Shown here piece by piece: positions 12,926-20,232 of a stretch of 21,710 nt of DNA. Source of the stretch: a virus; IMG/VR virus record IMGVR_UViG_3300025168_000784, positions 1 to 21,710 of that record; one strand, 5' to 3'. The notes under the pieces are model-generated. The model searched no databases. It had not been told where the DNA came from and was given only the letters and a program-made list of their open reading frames with translations. Every line of letters begins with the position of its first letter. The first letter of the stretch is position 1. Both the position numbers and the translations under genes were made by a program.

Positions 12926-13127
12926 ATCTTTTATACAGTATAATATTAATTCTATCCCAGTTTTTTCTATCTACCATTTGTGGCTGTGTTCGTGGGTGTC
13001 TTAATGCTTTCTTATCTAACAATTTTTTTAATTTTAACAATCTTTTATGTCGTTTACTATTTCTGTTTTTTTGTACATAATGTAATTGATTATTTAACAA
13101 AGTATCATCTAACATATATAACCCCAT
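12915..13127 (-). CDS. Unrecognised basic 70-residue protein
   Basis: From the ATG at 13127, which overlaps the upstream stop as TAATG: MGLYMLDDTLLNNQLHYVQK, a very basic helix (NSKRHKRLLKLKKLLDKKAL), and the C-terminal PQMVDRKNWDRINIILYK. An upstream ATG at 13151 is in frame but would read back into the preceding gene. The basic helix suggests RNA or DNA contact. No family is recognised. Confidence 0.65.
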   Translation of the reverse strand: MGLYMLDDTLLNNQLHYVQKNRNSKRHKRLLKLKKLLDKKALRHPRTQPQMVDRKNWDRINIILYKRYGH

Positions 13128-13606
13128 TATTGTACCCACCATTCTGGACAACTACGACCTTTTTCCCATTTAGCAAAATACTTTTTATCATTATTATAGT
13201 ATCTACGATAAGCAGTAACATAATCTTTATCTTTATATTCATCGGGCATACATTGTGGAGGTGATATAAAAGATTTGTCTGGTATCTCAGTTTGCATTTC
13301 ATTATCTGTTATAAAATCTAATATCCGAGTTGATTTATGTTTTTTTCCAAATCGTTTATAATATTCTCTACTAATTTCATCAGCATTTCTAAAAGTCCAA
13401 ATAAAATTATCACGAGTGTTCCCTACCCATTTTGTCATTGGATGGTTAGGGTGTGCAGATTTATATAAATAATCATCTTCATATCCATTCTGTCTTAAAG
13501 CTGTTGACAACATCTGACAACTTTCCAATAACATTTTAGGTATATGTTTGTCACACAAATACTGTGCCGATAAATCTGGTGTTTTGTCTAAAAAAAATAT
13601 ATTCAT
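13127..13606 (-). CDS. Conserved phage protein, possibly T4 endonuclease V-like
   Basis: Encodes 159 residues. The pattern MNIFFLDKTPDLSAQYLCDK, HIPKMLLESCQMLSTALRQ, then SPPQCMPDEYKDKDYVTAYR, ending RRYYNNDKKYFAKWEKG is widespread in phages. Some relatives are annotated as pyrimidine-dimer glycosylases (T4 DenV fold). The C-terminal YRRYYNNDKKYFAKW resembles the closing aromatic segment of T4 endonuclease V, but the N-terminal catalytic Thr of DenV is not evident, so repair activity is doubtful. The start overlaps the preceding stop as TAATG. A conserved phage protein is certain; the function is tentative. Confidence 0.7.
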   Translation of the reverse strand: MNIFFLDKTPDLSAQYLCDKHIPKMLLESCQMLSTALRQNGYEDDYLYKSAHPNHPMTKWVGNTRDNFIWTFRNADEISREYYKRFGKKHKSTRILDFITDNEMQTEIPDKSFISPPQCMPDEYKDKDYVTAYRRYYNNDKKYFAKWEKGRSCPEWWVQ

Positions 13607-13866
13607 TATTTTGTTATAGTCTGTTCAGACACATTCGCAATAACTTTTTCTAAATAATAATATTTCCTTTTCTTTTTAATACCAACTTTAGCACTACCAT
13701 TTAAAATATCTTTTAACATATCTAATTCTTTCTTATCCCATTCGTTAAATCGAATAATTTTTCCATCAGATAAATGTATATGCAAAAATCCACTTTTAGA
13801 ACCATAACCACTACAACCAACAGTAATAGATACAATATCTAAATTTCTATAAGTAACAGCGTTCAT
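13606..13866 (-). CDS. Unrecognised 86-residue protein
   Basis: From the ATG at 13866: MNAVTYRNLDIVSITVGCSG, then SGFLHIHLSDGKIIRFNEWD, KKELDMLKDILNG, and a basic C-terminal KKKRKYYYLEKVIANVSEQT. Beta strands followed by a helix are likely. The frame is open to a TTG at 13905, but the ATG overlaps the stop of the 18-residue hydrophobic gene as ATGA and is preferred. No family is recognised. Confidence 0.65.
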   Translation of the reverse strand: MNAVTYRNLDIVSITVGCSGYGSKSGFLHIHLSDGKIIRFNEWDKKELDMLKDILNGSAKVGIKKKRKYYYLEKVIANVSEQTITK

Positions 13867-13919
13867 AGTAACACCACAATTATAGTAACTACAATAACAA
13901 TCCAAAGTATATGAGCCAT
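13863..13919 (-). CDS. Hydrophobic 18-residue microprotein at the head of the operon
   Basis: Reads MAHILWIVIVVTIIVVLL, a single short hydrophobic helix. AAAGGA lies about 9 bases before the ATG, and the TGA overlaps the next start as ATGA. It is the first frame of the leftward middle cluster, so it could act as a leader peptide that couples translation, or be a membrane microprotein. Length alone gives no proof. Confidence 0.5.
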   Translation of the reverse strand: MAHILWIVIVVTIIVVLL

Positions 13920-13945
13920 ATTTTTTTTCCTTTCAAACTCTTAAA

Positions 13946-14285
13946 CTTACGTTAGTGTCAAAAACGTTTCAAACCAGTTTTACATTGGCACTAACATAAG
14001 TGAGAGCCACAATCTTAGTACTTTAAGTCATGGTGGCTCTCACATTTCTAGTTCTGTTGCTGAAAGATATATCAAGACTAAAAAGTGCAACCCAGATATA
14101 CCATAGTTGCCAATATTTTGACAGCAACAGATATGTTTTAGGTGAGGGAAAACATACAAAAACCTAGAGTCTATTATTAACGACTTATAACTCCAAAAAT
14201 TGTCGTGGGTAGTTTAGGAACTCTTGGTCTACGTCCATTGATTACTTTGTGTAATTTCAAACACAATCCTGTGGCACTACCCATG
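13946..14285. ncRNA. Chain of long stem-loops in the divergent intergenic region (candidate structured RNA)
   Basis: SL1: 13946-13959 pairs with 13987-14000 (12 Watson-Crick, one GU, one mismatch on the plus strand). SL2: GTGAGAGCCAC (14000-14010) pairs perfectly with GTGGCTCTCAC (14033-14043). SL3: TCTGTTGCTG (14053-14062) pairs perfectly with CAGCAACAGA (14122-14131), with a smaller GCAAC/GTTGC pair inside. SL4: around TAGGT (14139-14143) and ACCTA (14162-14166). SL5: 14204-14213 pairs with 14276-14285 (one GU on the plus strand), with TTGTGT/ACACAA inside. The strand is undecided, though pairing quality is similar on both. No gene is convincing within 13920-14536. I cannot match it to a known RNA class. 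Confidence 0.6.
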
Positions 14286-14437
14286 CCGTATCATAAATAG
14301 AGTAAACTCATTTGTTACTGTGAGAACAGGGCATTTCATAACATTAACTTATTTCGTCACAGGCGGTTTTATCCTAGCGACTCTCTTTACTCAACTCTCT
14401 ATCTATAATTATCAATATAGACTACTGAATATCTATA

Positions 14438-14480
14438 GCAAGACTTTTTTTTTATTTTTATTTTATTTTTTTTTACTTGC
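14438..14480. other. T-rich tract flanked by GCAAG/CTTGC, upstream of the primase
   Basis: About 30 bases of nearly pure T (14445-14475) bounded by GCAAG (14438-14442) and CTTGC (14476-14480). It could be a DNA unwinding element near a replication origin, or a terminator for RNA from the stem-loop region. A weak promoter-like TTGCGA...ATAATT overlaps its right end and could drive the primase operon. Confidence 0.4.
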
Positions 14481-14536
14481 GATACTACTTCAATATGATA
14501 ATTATAGTTTCATTACTTTACCACAGGGGTACTATT

Positions 14537-15298
14537 ATGATAACTGAATATTTAAATACATTAAACTTAAACATTGGAGAGTCCCACAGAGGAGATTGTC
14601 CTATCTGTAATCATAGTAACACTTTTTCTGTAACAAATTCTGGTACTCATTTATTATATAATTGTTATCATGCTGATTGTATTACCTATGGTTCTAATAG
14701 CAACAGAATAACAAAAGATATATTTAATAATGTTATTAATAACAGCAAAAAAATTAATGTAGATACAGAATATATAATACCAGATTACTTTGTATCAATA
14801 AGTAAAAATGATAGAGCAAAATTATATCTACAAAATAATAATTGTTGGACAGCCTATTTAAAAAATATGGATAACATTTTGTATGATGTAAAAAATGATA
14901 GAGTTGTATTTTTAGTTAGACACAATAATAAATTAGTAGATGCTGTGGGAAGACGATTAGGTAAGTATGGTTCAAAATGGCATAGATACAATAAAAGTAA
15001 ATATCCTTTTGTAATAGGAGATAATACTGTGTCAATAGTGTGCGAAGATTGTGCAAGTGCTTGTGCTGTATCTAACAATTATACAGGCATTGCATTAATG
15101 GGAACTCATTTAACAAATGAAGCCTTGCGAATAATATCTCAAAGTGTAAAAGTAATTGTGGCATTAGATAAGGACGCAACTCGTAAAGCTATTGATGTTG
15201 TTATGCGAATTAAATCTAAAGTGCCGACAAGGTTAGTAACATTAGATAGAGATTTAAAAGTGCTAACACAAAATGAAATATGGGAGATATTGAAATGA
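14537..15298 (+). CDS. DNA primase (zinc-finger and Toprim)
   Basis: Encodes 253 residues from the ATG at 14537, with AGGGG 7 bases upstream; an earlier ATG at 14477 lacks a ribosome site. The N-terminal zinc-binding motif is CPICNHSN (C21, C24) and YNCYHADC (C43, C48), as in T7 gp4-type primases. The Toprim domain shows IVCEDCASACAV (E170) and VIVALDKDATRKAI (D211, D213), the metal-binding acids. It would synthesise primers for lagging-strand synthesis. It lacks a helicase domain; the helicase is a separate gene at 16036. The stop overlaps the next start as ATGA. Confidence 0.9.
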   Translation: MITEYLNTLNLNIGESHRGDCPICNHSNTFSVTNSGTHLLYNCYHADCITYGSNSNRITKDIFNNVINNSKKINVDTEYIIPDYFVSISKNDRAKLYLQNNNCWTAYLKNMDNILYDVKNDRVVFLVRHNNKLVDAVGRRLGKYGSKWHRYNKSKYPFVIGDNTVSIVCEDCASACAVSNNYTGIALMGTHLTNEALRIISQSVKVIVALDKDATRKAIDVVMRIKSKVPTRLVTLDRDLKVLTQNEIWEILK

Positions 15299-15462
15299 AA
15301 ACATTTGAATTTTTAATTAGTGAAAGTTGCTCAACAAAATTTGACATTGAAGCAGAAACAGAAGAACAAGCTAAAAAAATATTTGAAGAAAAAGGATTGC
15401 CAGATGATTTTGATAGGGAATTTATTTATTGCCAATTAGAAAATGTTGAGGAAATAAAATAA
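15295..15462 (+). CDS. Unrecognised acidic 55-residue protein
   Basis: From the ATG at 15295: MKTFEFLISESCSTKFDIEA, then ETEEQAKKIFEEKGLPDDFD, ending YCQLENVEEIK. Strand-helix-strand pattern with many Glu/Asp, compatible with a small ferredoxin-like fold. GGGAG lies 8 bases upstream, and the start overlaps the primase stop (ATGA). Function is unknown; its place in the replication operon suggests a replication accessory protein or inhibitor of a host factor. Confidence 0.75.
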   Translation: MKTFEFLISESCSTKFDIEAETEEQAKKIFEEKGLPDDFDREFIYCQLENVEEIK

Positions 15463-15665
15463 TGGAATTTAAAATAACAGTTGATGTAGAGGGGGAACAT
15501 ACTCACGATGATGTAAAATTAAGATTAAAAGATGCATTAAGAAAAACTTCTTTTCAATGGAAGGATTGTTTTGTTGTTACAGATTTAGATGGTTATCATA
15601 GTGGTTACATAGAGGGATTAAAAAAAGGTTCGGAAATACTAAATAAAGTAATAGCAGGAAAATGA
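15462..15665 (+). CDS. Unrecognised 67-residue protein
   Basis: Reads MEFKITVDVEGEHTHDDVKL, RLKDALRKTSFQWKDCFVVT, then DLDGYHSGYIEGLKKGSEIL. Strand-helix-strand pattern with a C-terminal helix. Start overlaps the previous stop as TAATG, so it is coupled to the replication operon. No family is recognised. Confidence 0.75.
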   Translation: MEFKITVDVEGEHTHDDVKLRLKDALRKTSFQWKDCFVVTDLDGYHSGYIEGLKKGSEILNKVIAGK

Positions 15666-15853
15666 AATTACCCTCTGAACACAAACTTGAACTAATTGAA
15701 ATTCAAGAGAAATTATCTAATCTTTTCAATGAATTAGGTAAGATTCTTGTGTCAGAGGATGACAAAGATTTAGATGATATTATGCAAAGAGTGGAACAAA
15801 TGAAATTAGAAATGGATGATTTAATTGGTGATTATAAAATTAAAGAAGATTAG
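15662..15853 (+). CDS. Unrecognised acidic helical 63-residue protein
   Basis: Helical throughout: EHKLELIEIQEKLSNLFNEL, then DDIMQRVEQMKLEMDDLIGD, with heptad-like Leu/Ile/Met spacing and many acidic residues. A dimeric coiled coil is likely. The start overlaps the previous stop as ATGA. Function is unknown. Confidence 0.7.
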   Translation: MKLPSEHKLELIEIQEKLSNLFNELGKILVSEDDKDLDDIMQRVEQMKLEMDDLIGDYKIKED

Positions 15854-16043
15854 TTTTTTATTTTTAATAGTAACAATATTAAATGGTTGTACATTTTTTA
15901 TTGCGAAAGAAACTGCAAGGGTTATAAGTATTGTTGCTGAAGATTCAAAAGCAAAAGCAGAAGATAAAAAAAAGAACAATGAACATAAAGATGAAAAACA
16001 AAGTGTTATTGATTGTATAAAAATGGTGGTGGTGTGTGATTGA
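15828..16043 (+). CDS. Small predicted lipoprotein
   Basis: Encodes about 71 residues. A basic start (IIKLKK), a hydrophobic core (ISFLFLIVTILNG) and a lipobox-like LNGC give a bacterial lipoprotein signal, with Cys as the lipid-anchored first mature residue. The mature part of about 50 residues is Lys/Glu/Asp-rich (AEDSKAKAEDKKKNNEHKDE) and ends VVVCD. No ATG is available; GTG at 15828 or TTG at 15825 would serve, overlapping the preceding gene by about 25 bases. The end overlaps the helicase start. Phage lipoproteins of this size act as outer-membrane spanins or superinfection-exclusion proteins; neither is proven. Confidence 0.65.
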   Translation: MIIKLKKISFLFLIVTILNGCTFFIAKETARVISIVAEDSKAKAEDKKKNNEHKDEKQSVIDCIKMVVVCD

Positions 16044-17259
16044 AAAACAAATAATAGCATTGTGTCTTAGAAAAGAATTTTGGGAAAAGGCAAAAAACAT
16101 TTTATCAAAAGAAATGTTCCCAAAAGAATATGCAACAATTTTTGATACAATAAATTCATCACAACAAAAATATGAAGTTGACTTAACACTAGATGAATTA
16201 CTTGCATTACATAGAGATAGATACCCTGCAATGCCAGAATCTACTCGTAATAATATTGAAGAAGAAATAGAATCTTTACGAGGTGTTGCACCTACAAATA
16301 TGGTAATGGCATTTGACTTATTATTTAATTTGTGGAGAAGAGATAAGGCAAGAGAAATAGGAGATAAGGCATTATCCATATGGACAGGGCAAAGTGATGA
16401 CTTTGGTGTGCTACAAAGAATAATAGATACAGCACTTAAAGAAGACCCCGAACAACACGAAACATTTACTATTATTAAAGATACACTAGAAGATTTAATT
16501 GCCAACGAAACCAAAACTTGTGATTTTAAATTCCCATTAAAACCATTATATGAAAGAGTTATGGGACTAAACAGAGGTGATTTAGGAATTATATTTGCAA
16601 GACCAGAAGTTGGAAAAACATCATTCTGCTGTTACTTGGCAGGTGAATATGTAAAAGCAGGACATAAAGTATTCTATTGGGCAAATGAAGAAAGAGCAAC
16701 ACGATTAAAAATTCGTATATTCTGTTCGCTGTTAAATATGTCTAAAAATGAATTATACGACAATGTGGAAAGTTGTAGTCGTAAATTAAAAGATATGGAT
16801 GTGGAAAATTTACTAACAGTTATAGATAGTGTAGGTACAGATATATCAGAAGTACAATCCTACTGTGATTTAAATAAACCAGATATTATATTTGTTGACC
16901 AATTGGATAAAATGAAAGTTAAGGGTAATTTTAACAGAAGCGATGAACGATTAAAAGAATTATATTACATGGCAAGGGAAATTGCTAAAAGAAATAATTG
17001 TTTAGTATGGGCTGTATCTCAAGCAGGTGCAGACGCTGAAAGAAAAGAATATTTAACATATGATATGTTGGATGGCTCTAAAACAGGCAAGGCAGGTGAG
17101 GGAGATATTATTATTGGTATTGGTCGTAGTTCAGACCATGATGAAAATACAACAAGATTTTTAAATATATCTAAAAATAAAGTTAATGGAGTACATTGTG
17201 GTGTTACCTCTCGTATTAATGTACAAACAGGAGTGTTTAGTGAGGAGTTAGATATATGA
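16036..17259 (+). CDS. Replicative DNA helicase (DnaB-like, SF4)
   Basis: Encodes 407 residues and should unwind the fork with the primase as partner. The N-terminal 140 residues are helical. The RecA-like core starts near residue 165 with PLYERVMGLNRGDLGIIFAR, then Walker A ARPEVGKTS (residues 188-196), Walker B IIFVDQLDK (D288), and VWAVSQA (Q329) as motif H3. The variant ARPEVGKT in place of the classic G-start is known in marine phage helicases. The start is GTG at 16036, overlapping the lipoprotein gene. It lacks a primase domain. Confidence 0.92.
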   Translation: MIEKQIIALCLRKEFWEKAKNILSKEMFPKEYATIFDTINSSQQKYEVDLTLDELLALHRDRYPAMPESTRNNIEEEIESLRGVAPTNMVMAFDLLFNLWRRDKAREIGDKALSIWTGQSDDFGVLQRIIDTALKEDPEQHETFTIIKDTLEDLIANETKTCDFKFPLKPLYERVMGLNRGDLGIIFARPEVGKTSFCCYLAGEYVKAGHKVFYWANEERATRLKIRIFCSLLNMSKNELYDNVESCSRKLKDMDVENLLTVIDSVGTDISEVQSYCDLNKPDIIFVDQLDKMKVKGNFNRSDERLKELYYMAREIAKRNNCLVWAVSQAGADAERKEYLTYDMLDGSKTGKAGEGDIIIGIGRSSDHDENTTRFLNISKNKVNGVHCGVTSRINVQTGVFSEELDI

Positions 17260-17795
17260 TGATAACTTGCTTAGACATTGAAACAACATATCAAAAAGAT
17301 GATGCTTTTTCTTATAGTGGTAAAAATCAATTAGTAAGTGTTGGTTTTAAAACACATACGGGTAAAGAAGATTACCTGTGGTTTTATCATAAAGAAAGAG
17401 AGCCTACAAATAATGCAAAACAAATTCTACAAGATTTACTACATAACACTAAAATTCTTATTGGTCATAATATTAAATTTGATTTAGGTTGGTTGTATTG
17501 TTGTGGTTTTACCTATGACAATACTGTGTATGACACTATGGTTGTTGAGTATATTCTCAGTAGAGGGGTAAAGAGACCTATCTCACTTGAGGAAAGTTGT
17601 AAAAGAAGAAAAGTTACACAGAAGAAAAGTCACTTAATAGAAGGTCACATGAAAAGTGGTGTTAATATGGATGATATACCACATAAATTAGTAGAAGAAT
17701 ATGGTAGAGGTGATGTTATTTGTACATATGATTTAGCAATGAAGCAAATGGAAGTACTAGAAATGGATATAAATGAGTTTAGCAAAAACAATTAA
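17256..17795 (+). CDS. DEDDy-type 3'-5' exonuclease (polymerase proofreading domain as a separate protein)
   Basis: Encodes 179 residues. Exo I motif CLDIETT (D7, E9), Exo II LIGHNIKFDLGWL (D76), and Exo III EYGRGDVICTYDL (Y149, D153) are all present, so it should be active. D93 in YDTM may be structural. The fold is the proofreading domain of family A polymerases. It overlaps the polymerase gene by 23 bases in another frame, so the pair would act together in trans unless joined by frameshifting. Confidence 0.92.
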   Translation: MMITCLDIETTYQKDDAFSYSGKNQLVSVGFKTHTGKEDYLWFYHKEREPTNNAKQILQDLLHNTKILIGHNIKFDLGWLYCCGFTYDNTVYDTMVVEYILSRGVKRPISLEESCKRRKVTQKKSHLIEGHMKSGVNMDDIPHKLVEEYGRGDVICTYDLAMKQMEVLEMDINEFSKNN

Positions 17796-19305
17796 GCTGT
17801 CTTTTGACATGACAAAAGTATTGACCGAGATGGAGATTCATGGTATAAAAATTAATGTAGATACACTACACGAATTAAGAGATGAATACCAAACAGAAAT
17901 GTTGATGTTAAATAAAAAGTTAGATACAATGGTTAAAGAGGCAATGGGAGATACACCAATTAATTTAGATAGTGGAGAAGATAGGTCAGTAGTGATGTAC
18001 AGTTGTAAGGTACAAAACAAGCCAATATGGAAAAACGCCTTTAATTTAGGTACAGAAGTACGTAGAGGTGGTGCAAAACGTCCCAAAAGGAGACCAAATT
18101 TAAGCAAAAGAGACTTTAATCGCATGGTAGCACAGATGACAGACGTAATTTACAAGACAAAAGTACAACAATGCGACAATTGTTATGGCAAAGGAACTAT
18201 TAAAAAATATACTGTTAAAGGTGATTTATACAAAATAGAACCAAAATGTCCTAAATGTACAGGTAAAGGTGTTTTGTATATACCAACACATGAAGTGGCA
18301 GGATTTAAATTAGTACCTACAAATGCATTAGATTGTACTGTTAATGGTTTTAAAACAGATATGGGTACAGCAACGAAACACATAACAGAATCAAATCCAA
18401 AAGCAAAAGAATTTCTAGAAGCATACACACGATATAGTGCAATAAGAACTTACCTACGAACTTTTATTGAAGGTATTGAAAGAGGATTAGACCCTAACAA
18501 TTTTATTCATCCTCAATTTATGCAATGTGTAACAGCAACAGGTCGGCTGTCTTCTAGAAATCCTAATTTTCAAAATATGCCAAGAGGAACTACCTTTCCT
18601 GTAAGAAAAGCTATTGTTAGTAGATTCCATAATGGTTTTATATTAGAGGGTGATTATCGTCAATTAGAATTTAGAGTGGCAGGATTTTTATCTAAAGATA
18701 AACAGTTGTATAGAGATGTAGAAAATAATGTAGATGTTCATCAATATACAGCAGATACAATGGGAGTTACAAGACAAGAAGCAAAGGCACATACATTTAA
18801 ACCTCTATATGGGGGTGTTTTAGGAACTCCAAAAGAAATGAGATATTATGAGGCTTTTAAACACAAATATTGGCAAGTAACAAATTGGCATGATAAGTTA
18901 CAAAAAGAAGCGGTAGATACAAAAAAAATAAAACTACCCTCTGGTAGAGAATATTCTTTTCCAGATGCACGATATACACAGTATGGTAATGTAACAAACT
19001 CAACAGCAATAAAAAACTATCCCGTTCAAGGATTTGCAACAGCAGATTTATTACCCCTTGCGTTAGTTAATTTATATGCTATAATGAAAAAAAGAAATAT
19101 GAAGAGTGTTATTTGTAATACTGTTCACGATAGTATAATTCTAGATGTTCATCCAGAAGAAAAAATAAAATGCATTGATTGTTTAAGAACAGCAATGTTA
19201 AGTATTAAAGATGAATGTAATAGTAGATACAATATTGATTATGATATGCCTGTTGATATTGAATTAAAAATAGGTAAAAATTGGTTGAATTTAGAGGAAA
19301 TATAA
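17773..19305 (+). CDS. Family A DNA polymerase with DnaJ-type zinc insertion
   Basis: Encodes 510 residues and lacks its own exonuclease domain. Residues 134-141 and 159-166 read CDNCYGKG and CPKCTGKG, two CxxCxGxG repeats as in the DnaJ central zinc domain. The same insertion is reported for the HMO-2011 phage polymerase. The polymerase core is intact: TATGRLSSRNPNFQNMP (254-270), motif A EGDYRQLEFR (D294), motif B RQEAKAHTFKPLYGG (R334, K338, F342, Y346), and motif C VHDSII (H452, D453). Ser replaces the usual Glu after HD. The basic region RPKRRPNLSKRD precedes the zinc insertion. The ribosome site is weak, so translation probably depends on coupling. Confidence 0.93.
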   Translation: MSLAKTIKLSFDMTKVLTEMEIHGIKINVDTLHELRDEYQTEMLMLNKKLDTMVKEAMGDTPINLDSGEDRSVVMYSCKVQNKPIWKNAFNLGTEVRRGGAKRPKRRPNLSKRDFNRMVAQMTDVIYKTKVQQCDNCYGKGTIKKYTVKGDLYKIEPKCPKCTGKGVLYIPTHEVAGFKLVPTNALDCTVNGFKTDMGTATKHITESNPKAKEFLEAYTRYSAIRTYLRTFIEGIERGLDPNNFIHPQFMQCVTATGRLSSRNPNFQNMPRGTTFPVRKAIVSRFHNGFILEGDYRQLEFRVAGFLSKDKQLYRDVENNVDVHQYTADTMGVTRQEAKAHTFKPLYGGVLGTPKEMRYYEAFKHKYWQVTNWHDKLQKEAVDTKKIKLPSGREYSFPDARYTQYGNVTNSTAIKNYPVQGFATADLLPLALVNLYAIMKKRNMKSVICNTVHDSIILDVHPEEKIKCIDCLRTAMLSIKDECNSRYNIDYDMPVDIELKIGKNWLNLEEI

Positions 19306-19967
19306 TGGATTACAAAGATTATAAATTAAGGGGAAAAGTCCATATGCCTTTTAGCCCAATACTAATGGAATTTGATATTCCTACACCTTATATAGATATG
19401 TTAAATAACTATGGTGATAAAATATCATCTAACGATAAAAAATCCAAACAGCTTGATTGGTCACACAATCTTATAGGTAATGTAAAACAGGAACATACAA
19501 TTGAAAACCATATCTGGCAAAATAAACCAGATGAACACTTGCCAACATTCTTTAATTGGATAGGCCACTGTACTAATACTTATATTAAAACAAAATTAAA
19601 TGATGGAGATAAAGTAGATAAGTCTGTAGCTAAAAAGGGAATTAAAAAAATGTTATTACACAAGAGTTGGCTTGTTAATTCCATTGCAGGAGATTTTAAT
19701 CCCCCCCATATGCATAGTGGTATGATTTCTGCCGCAGGTTGGTTAAAAATGCCACCCTCTGTAGAGAAGGATGAAGAGAGAGAACAAGCAGGTTGGATTG
19801 AATTTATACATGGAACACCTCATATGCTTGTAGATTTTAAATATCCAATTAAACCTTCAGTTGGAAAAATATTTTTTTTTCCTGCATGGTTAATCCATGA
19901 AGTATTCCCATTTAGAGGTAAGGGTTTAAGAAGAACTATATCATTCAATTTAAGTGTTGAATTTTAG
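19305..19967 (+). CDS. 2OG-Fe(II) oxygenase-like protein
   Basis: Encodes 220 residues from the ATG at 19305, which overlaps the polymerase stop as TAATG with AGAGGA upstream. The motif PPHMHSGMISAAGWLKMP gives H-x-H, and FFFPAWLIHEVFPF plus LRRTISFNLS gives the distal His and the Arg that binds 2-oxoglutarate. This matches the 2OG-Fe(II) oxygenase family often found in marine phages (Pfam 2OG-FeII_Oxy_5 type). Iron-dependent hydroxylation of DNA bases or of a protein is possible; the substrate is unknown. Position directly after the polymerase suggests DNA modification, by inference. Confidence 0.85.
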   Translation: MDYKDYKLRGKVHMPFSPILMEFDIPTPYIDMLNNYGDKISSNDKKSKQLDWSHNLIGNVKQEHTIENHIWQNKPDEHLPTFFNWIGHCTNTYIKTKLNDGDKVDKSVAKKGIKKMLLHKSWLVNSIAGDFNPPHMHSGMISAAGWLKMPPSVEKDEEREQAGWIEFIHGTPHMLVDFKYPIKPSVGKIFFFPAWLIHEVFPFRGKGLRRTISFNLSVEF

Positions 19968-19995
19968 TTGACATAGAATTTGTATACTGTATAAT
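19968..19995 (+). promoter_or_regulatory. Consensus sigma-70-type promoter
   Basis: TTGACA (19968-19973), 16-base spacer, TATAAT (19990-19995): exact match, with the same spacing as the promoters at 7897 and 7962. It begins immediately after the stop of the oxygenase-like gene and should start transcription near 20002, upstream of the gene at 20233. Confidence 0.88.
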
Positions 19996-20232
19996 ATACA
20001 TAATGTTTAGGAATAATGTGAATTGCAAACACACTATTGTTTCTGGCTGAACAACAATCGCAAAGTTGTAAGGCATAGGTCTTAATTAGTACGTCCAAGT
20101 GGATGAGGGGTTAAGGGTTAGTACTGAAGTAGCGTTATCCCAGAGATGTGATTTGTCGTGAAAAGGTTGTAGGTGAGGTCACACAAGCCCTACGAAACTA
20201 CCTATAAAATTAATTTGCAAAATTGGAGGTTC
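19996..20232 (+). promoter_or_regulatory. Long structured 5' leader before the 288-residue gene
   Basis: About 235 nt without a convincing gene. Nested pairs TTGC (20023-20026) with GCAA (20060-20063) and ATTGTT (20036-20041) with AACAAT (20053-20058) make one hairpin. ATAGGT (20075-20080) pairs with ACCTAT (20200-20205), closing the remainder. GTAGG (20169-20173) pairs with CCTAC (20189-20193). TTAGTAC occurs twice (about 20085 and 20118). The ribosome site GGAGGT follows the closing arm by about 20 bases, a layout that would allow leader folding to control translation. I recognise no riboswitch class. Confidence 0.5.

Noticed and set aside
13906-14536. tRNA or tmRNA in the stem-loop region
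   Set aside because: No cloverleaf, TTC-type T loop or CCA end could be fitted to the hairpins.
14320-14547. 75-residue forward hydrophobic frame before the primase
   Set aside because: GTG start without ribosome site, and its hydrophobicity comes mostly from the T-rich tract.
17766-17795. Programmed -1 frameshift fusing exonuclease to polymerase
   Set aside because: The heptamer C AAA AAC is not canonical, and a -1 shift enters the wrong frame; the polymerase is in the +1 frame.
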